Origin: Falsirhodobacter sp. 20TX0035
GTDB taxonomy: Bacteria; Pseudomonadota; Alphaproteobacteria; Rhodobacterales; Rhodobacteraceae
DNA length: 64,000 nucleotides
Reading direction: 5' to 3'
NCBI RefSeq assembly: GCF_028307215.1
Contig: NZ_JAQMHV010000012.1
Span: forward strand, 1-64,000
The translations under genes were made by a program, and so were the position numbers. Position 1 is the first letter of the stretch; every line of letters starts with the position of its first letter. This document shows positions 60,185 through 64,000 of this stretch, piece by piece. A model generated the notes under the pieces. The model was not told where the DNA came from. It made no database searches and saw only the letters and a program-made list of their open reading frames with translations.

Positions 60185-61063
60185 ATGCGCGCGCCCCTTG
60201 CCATACTGTTCGCCGCCGTTCTGTGGGGCACGACGGGAACCGCCGCCACCTTCGCCCCCGGCGTGGGGGCCGCCGCGATCGGCGCCGCGGCCATGGGCCT
60301 TGGCGGTCTGGCGCAGGCGCTGCTGGCCGTGAGCGGGATCGGGCGGCACCGCGGGGCGCTGTGGAGGCACCGGCGGCTTCTGGTCGCGGGGGCGCTGGCG
60401 GTGGCGGTCTATCCGCTGGCCTTCTACGGCTCCATGCGGCTGGCGGGGGTGACGATCGGCACGGTGGTCACCATCGGCTCGGCCCCGCTCTTGTCGGCGC
60501 TGCTGGAACGCGGGCTGGACCGTGCGCCGCTGACGGCCCGCTGGGCCTGGGGCGCGGCGGTCGGGCTGACGGGGATGGTGCTGATCTGCACGGCAGGCGG
60601 CGGCGGGGCGGGGCCGTCGGTGCCGGCAGGCGTGGCGATCGGGCTCTTGGGCGGGCTGACCTATGCGCTCTATTCCTGGACGGCGCGGGGGATGATGCTG
60701 CGCGGAGTGCCCTCGGCGGTGGCGATGGGGGCGACCTTCGGACTGGGCGGCGTCCTGCTGATGCCGGTGCTGGGGGTCACGGGCGGGGCCTTCCTCGCCT
60801 CGTGGTCCAATGCGGCGGTGGGGCTGTATATGGCGGCCGTGCCGATGTTCCTTGGCTATCTGTGCTTCGGCTACGGGCTGGCGCGGGTGCGGGCCAGCAC
60901 GGCCACGATGCTGACGCTGCTGGAGCCCGCCGTGGCCGCCCTTCTGGCGGCCGTCATCGTGGGGGAACGATTGCCACCCCTTGGTGGGCTGGGGGTGGCG
61001 CTGGTGGTCGGCTGCCTCGTGATCGTGACATGGCCCGATCGGTCAAGGCCGCCGACCGGCTGA
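60185..61063 (+). CDS. DMT-superfamily (EamA) transporter
   Basis: A 292-residue inner-membrane protein of ten predicted helices, formed by two EamA repeats (LFAAVLWGTTGTAATFAPG in the first, GLLGGLTYALYSWTARG starting the second). TATMLTLLEPAVAALLAAVIVGERL is the conserved C-terminal EamA block. It is probably an exporter of amino acids or other small metabolites; the substrate cannot be assigned. The stop abuts the CitMHS stop on the opposite strand. Confidence 0.9.
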   Translation: MRAPLAILFAAVLWGTTGTAATFAPGVGAAAIGAAAMGLGGLAQALLAVSGIGRHRGALWRHRRLLVAGALAVAVYPLAFYGSMRLAGVTIGTVVTIGSAPLLSALLERGLDRAPLTARWAWGAAVGLTGMVLICTAGGGGAGPSVPAGVAIGLLGGLTYALYSWTARGMMLRGVPSAVAMGATFGLGGVLLMPVLGVTGGAFLASWSNAAVGLYMAAVPMFLGYLCFGYGLARVRASTATMLTLLEPAVAALLAAVIVGERLPPLGGLGVALVVGCLVIVTWPDRSRPPTG

Positions 61064-62371
61064 TCAGCCGATGGGAACGGCGCCGGTGATCACCGCGCCC
61101 AGCAGCATCAGCCCCACCAGCAGGATCGACCATTTCATGGTGAAGCGCTGGTGATCCCCGAACTCCACCTTCGCCAGTCCGACCAGCACGAAGGCGGCCG
61201 GCACCAGCGGCGACAGCATGTGCACCGGCTGGCCGACAAGCGACGCGCGGGCGATCACTTCGGGCGGGATGCCGTATTCGGCGGCAGCCTGCGCCAGAAC
61301 CGGCACCACCCCGAAATAGAACGCGTCGTTCGACAGGAAGAACGTGAACGGCGCCGACAGGACGGCGGTGATCAGCGGGATGTACTGCCCCGCCGCATCA
61401 GGGATCATCGCGACCACGCTTTGCGCCAGCGCGTCCGTCATGCCGGTGCCCATCATGATGCCGGTGAAGGCGCCCGCGCCGAACACCACCGCCACCACGT
61501 TCAGGACCGAGCTTGCGTGCGAGGCGATGCGTTCACGCTGATCGGCCACGTTGGGGAAGTTCACGACCATGGCGATGGCGAAGCCCACCATGAACACCAG
61601 CGCCAGCGGGAACACGTCCGCCACCAGGAGCGCCATCATCGCGGCCGTCAGCGCGGCGTTGAAGCCCTTCAGCCAGGCGGGGCGCGGCACGACGGCGCGG
61701 GTGGCCTCGTTGATCTGCTCCTCCAGATCCGCCTCGCTGACATGGTCGAATCGGATGGTGCCCAGGCGGCGGCGTTCCTGAAGGCCGAAATAGGCGGCGA
61801 TCGCCAGCGATCCGGCGCAGGCCAGCGCGATGGCCGGGATCATCGGCACGAAGACCTGCCCCACATCCACATGCAGCGCCGACATCACGCGCGCGGTCGG
61901 CCCGCCCCAGGGCGCCACGTTGATGATCGCGTTGGGCATCACCGTCACGGCCGGAAGGATCAGCGGGTTGATGCCAAGCCGCAGGTGCAGCGGCATCATC
62001 GCCGTCACCACCAGCAGATACGTCGTCGATCCGTCCCCGTCGAGCGAGATGCACATCGACAGCGCGCAGGTGCCCACGATCACGCGCAGCGGATCGCCAT
62101 GACACTTGCGCACCACGAACCGCACCAGTGGGTCGAACAGGCCCACATCGATCATCAGGCCGAAATACAGGATCGCGAACAGCAGCAGCACCGCCGTGGG
62201 CGCGATCTTGCGCAACCCGTCCATGACAAGATCCGGGATCTCGGGGCCAAAGCCCGCGATGGCCGCGAACAGGATGGGAACGAGGATGAGGCCCATCAGC
62301 GCCGAAAGACGTCCGGTCATGATGGCGGCCATGAAGGTGATGATCATGGCGTAAGCTAGGAATGTAAGCAC
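61064..62371 (-). CDS. CitMHS-family citrate-metal:proton symporter
   Basis: A 435-residue membrane transporter of about 12 helices. LDGDGSTTYLLVVTAMMPLHLRLGI and the late loop FFLSNDAFYFGVVPVLAQAAAEYGI are characteristic of CitM/CitH proteins, which import citrate complexed with divalent metal. The start is GTG at 62371, with AAGGAG 5 bp upstream; a start at 62392 would include the ribosome site in the coding region. It lies 79 bp after a TctC-like binding-protein gene and a TctE-like kinase on the same strand, which points to tricarboxylate-regulated citrate uptake. Confidence 0.9.
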   Translation of the reverse strand: MLTFLAYAMIITFMAAIMTGRLSALMGLILVPILFAAIAGFGPEIPDLVMDGLRKIAPTAVLLLFAILYFGLMIDVGLFDPLVRFVVRKCHGDPLRVIVGTCALSMCISLDGDGSTTYLLVVTAMMPLHLRLGINPLILPAVTVMPNAIINVAPWGGPTARVMSALHVDVGQVFVPMIPAIALACAGSLAIAAYFGLQERRRLGTIRFDHVSEADLEEQINEATRAVVPRPAWLKGFNAALTAAMMALLVADVFPLALVFMVGFAIAMVVNFPNVADQRERIASHASSVLNVVAVVFGAGAFTGIMMGTGMTDALAQSVVAMIPDAAGQYIPLITAVLSAPFTFFLSNDAFYFGVVPVLAQAAAEYGIPPEVIARASLVGQPVHMLSPLVPAAFVLVGLAKVEFGDHQRFTMKWSILLVGLMLLGAVITGAVPIG

Positions 62372-62445
62372 GGGATCTCCTTTCACCGCCACCCTGTCGT
62401 GGCGATGTCTTCGGTCGTTCGGCGATGGCTTTGTTCAGGAACGGG

Positions 62446-62463
62446 GGGCGTCAGGGGACGCCC
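62446..62463 (-). terminator. Hairpin at the end of the TctC-like gene
   Basis: GGGCGTC-AGGG-GACGCCC has perfect 7-bp arms and includes the TctC-like stop codon. It sits between that gene and CitMHS and may modulate read-through rather than end transcription. Confidence 0.35.
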
Positions 62464-63425
62464 AGCTGGACGGCGCGGGTGCGGGCGTCCTGCGACAGCT
62501 GCGCCAGACGTTCCTCCAGCGCGGGGCCGGTCAGGGGCATAGGTTCCAGATGATGGGTGGCCAGAAGGTCCGCATAGGCGGGGCTGGTCAGGACGGCGTT
62601 CAGGACCTGACGCCAGTCCTCCACATCCGCATCCGCCACCTGCGGGCCGGTGTAGATGCCGCGCAGCACGGGCCAGTCCAGCGGCACGCCCTGTTCGCGG
62701 GCGGTGGGCACAGCGGCCAGCGCGCCGGACAGGCGGTTGGCGGAATGGATGGCCAGAAGCTTCAGCGGCTGGCCGTCATCGATGGCGGTCTGGCTGTCGC
62801 CCGCGTCGTTCAGGCAGGCCTGCACGAAACCGGCCGCCAGCGCCTCGATGCAGCCGCCGCCGCCTTCGAAGGCGACAAAGCGCATCTGGGCGATGTCGAT
62901 GCCCAACATCTGCGCCATGGTGGCCGCGCGCATCCAGTCCTGCCCGCCGATCATGCCGCCGCCGCCAAGGGCCACGCGCTGCGGTTCGGCCTTCACAGCG
63001 GCCAAAAGGTCGGGAAGCGTGGCCCATGGCGCGTCGGCCCGCACCACCACCGCGCCGTAATCCACGGCCAGCGCCGCCAGCCAGCGCACGTCGCCCATGT
63101 CCCGCGCGCCGTAATGGCCCAGCGAAAGGTTGTAGATCGACCCTTCGGAGAACGCGACCACGGTGGCCGGATCGGCAGGCGTCTGGTTGATGATGGCGTT
63201 GAAGGCCACAGCCCCCACCCCGCCGGGCATGAAGCGCGATTTGACGGTGATGCCGGTGCCGTTCAGCGCGTCGGCCAGAAGCCGGCAGGTCAGATCGAAC
63301 CCCCCGCCCGGCTGCGCCGGCGCGATGCAGGTCACCGCGCGTGGCGGTGCCGCCTGCGCAAGACAGGCCCAGACCGTCATGACGATCGAGCACAGCCAGA
63401 CATGCACGGCGTATCGGTGCGCCAT
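62451..63425 (-). CDS. TctC-like tricarboxylate-binding protein (Bug family)
   Basis: A 324-residue periplasmic protein with a signal peptide (cleavage near AQA-APP). VTCIAPAQPGGGFDLTCRLLADAL closely resembles the N-terminus of TctC proteins, and SRFMPGGVGAVAFN and VALGGGGMIGGQDWM complete the family pattern. TctC normally feeds TctAB, which is absent. Here it lies between a TctE-like kinase and a CitMHS permease. In Bordetella the Bug protein BctC signals to the kinase BctE, so this one may be a sensory ligand-presenter instead of a transport subunit. GGGAGGGGG precedes the ATG. Confidence 0.88.
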   Translation of the reverse strand: MAHRYAVHVWLCSIVMTVWACLAQAAPPRAVTCIAPAQPGGGFDLTCRLLADALNGTGITVKSRFMPGGVGAVAFNAIINQTPADPATVVAFSEGSIYNLSLGHYGARDMGDVRWLAALAVDYGAVVVRADAPWATLPDLLAAVKAEPQRVALGGGGMIGGQDWMRAATMAQMLGIDIAQMRFVAFEGGGGCIEALAAGFVQACLNDAGDSQTAIDDGQPLKLLAIHSANRLSGALAAVPTAREQGVPLDWPVLRGIYTGPQVADADVEDWRQVLNAVLTSPAYADLLATHHLEPMPLTGPALEERLAQLSQDARTRAVQLGVP

Positions 63426-63451
63426 GGCGGCCCCCTCCCGTCGTTCTCCTC

Positions 63452-63466
63452 CGGGGGAAACCCCCG
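63452..63466 (-). terminator. Small hairpin between kinase and TctC-like genes
   Basis: CGGGGG-AAA-CCCCCG forms a 6-bp stem in the 71-bp gap, about 27 bp before the TctC-like start on the minus strand. It is probably an intercistronic processing or attenuation element. Confidence 0.3.
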
Positions 63467-63496
63467 CCCTCGGGTCATGGTGTAGCCGACGCAACC

Positions 63497-64000
63497 TTAC
63501 AAACGGCTTTCATTTTCCGGCATGTGGCGATTTTTTGACAGTGCGGGCGGACGCGGCAGGATTAGCGCCACCTCCAGCCCGCCGCCGGGGCGGTTGGCGG
63601 CGGTGAAGGTGCCGCCATGCATGCGCGCCACGGCCACGGCCAGCGACAGGCCGATTCCGGCCCCCTCTCCGTCCGTCAGGAAACGTTCGCCCACCCGCGC
63701 CAGCCGTTCGGGCGTCATGCCGGGGCCGCGATCCGACACGATCAGCGCCGCCGCCTTGGGGCGCACGTCCAGCCGCAGCGTCACCTCGCCCCCGGGCGGG
63801 GACAGGCGGACGGCGTTGTCCAGCAGGTTGCTGACCGCCTCGTACAGAAGCGTTTCGGCGGCGGGAAGGGTTTCGGGGGCGTCCGGCAGATCCAGATCCA
63901 GCGCGATGCGCTTGCGGCGCGCGGCGGGCAGGTGCAGGAACGCCACCTCGCGCAGGATGGCGGACAGGTCCACCGGGGTCAGGGGCACCGCGCCGCTGTC
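63497..64000 (-). CDS. TctE-like sensor histidine kinase, C-terminal part (runs off the window)
   Basis: The last 167 residues of a sensor kinase whose 5' end lies beyond 64000. The HATPase domain is complete: N-box YEAVSNLLDNAVRLSPPGG, DRGPGMTPE and GEGAGIGLSLAVAVARMHGG. The sequence type and the TctC-like gene 71 bp downstream suggest the TctE group, which senses tricarboxylates with the response regulator TctD, probably encoded just outside the window. The GTG at 63986-63988 is internal and not the start. The stop is TAA at 63497-63499. Confidence 0.85.
   Translation of the reverse strand, partial: DSGAVPLTPVDLSAILREVAFLHLPAARRKRIALDLDLPDAPETLPAAETLLYEAVSNLLDNAVRLSPPGGEVTLRLDVRPKAAALIVSDRGPGMTPERLARVGERFLTDGEGAGIGLSLAVAVARMHGGTFTAANRPGGGLEVALILPRPPALSKNRHMPENESRL

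Noticed and set aside
1-64000. CRISPR arrays, tRNA or rRNA genes, prophage modules
   Set aside because: No regularly spaced repeats, cloverleaf-like segments, rRNA blocks or phage structural genes were recognised.

Overview
This is a very G+C-rich, densely packed bacterial segment. Its gene content fits an alphaproteobacterium of the Rhodobacterales (Paracoccus/Rhodobacter-like). The pointers are urtABCDE joined to a urease cluster that carries a HupE/UreJ gene between ureA and ureB, a DUF6525 protein next to AztD, a fused PuuE-UraD protein, and TctC/Bug-type binding proteins. The taxonomic call is inferred from remembered gene order, not from a search. I recognised no rRNA, tRNA, CRISPR array, prophage or replication origin.

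Layout. 1-908: the right end of an IS3-family element has cut into a nitrilase gene, which also carries a single-base frameshift. 977-7713: an HpaR-like MarR regulator, a response regulator with a 945-residue HWE-type sensor kinase, a PhoD-like phosphatase, and DUF6525-aztD (zinc chaperone) behind a Zur-like box. 7969-17399 (+): urtABCDE-ureDA-ureJ-ureBC, urea uptake plus urease structural subunits. 28881-17396 (-): xdhABC-glcB-uraH-puuE/uraD-allE-allA-ureEFG, a tightly coupled purine-catabolism operon whose last gene overlaps ureC tail to tail. hpxO (urate hydroxylase) lies just upstream at 29128-30285. Together these genes take xanthine through urate, HIU, OHCU, allantoin, allantoate, ureidoglycine and ureidoglycolate to glyoxylate plus urea, then to malate and ammonia. 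Only the allantoate amidohydrolase step is missing.

30402-39265: an RTX/PA14/Hint secreted protein, a decayed LysR gene beside a nitroreductase, a pirin-like scrap, an orphan TctC-type receptor, a GH65 phosphorylase with a beta-phosphoglucomutase-like HAD enzyme, and glycerate 2-kinase. 39396-41633: a small acidic secreted protein, then a remarkable single protein combining a serine-protease domain with a DNA/RNA non-specific endonuclease. This is the strongest candidate in the window for an undescribed function.

42035-49812: a MarR-controlled EmrB/EmrA-type efflux pair, a small membrane protein, and a TetR gene divergent from a PaoABC-type molybdenum aldehyde dehydrogenase, with a clean palindromic operator between them. 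49894-57102: a GntR/FCD regulator divergent from a dipeptide-type ABC transporter operon that contains an M20 peptidase. 57099-64000: a large hybrid sensor kinase, a DMT exporter, and a (-) group of a TctE-like sensor kinase (incomplete at the window edge), a TctC-like binding protein and a CitMHS transporter, probably a tricarboxylate-sensing and uptake unit.
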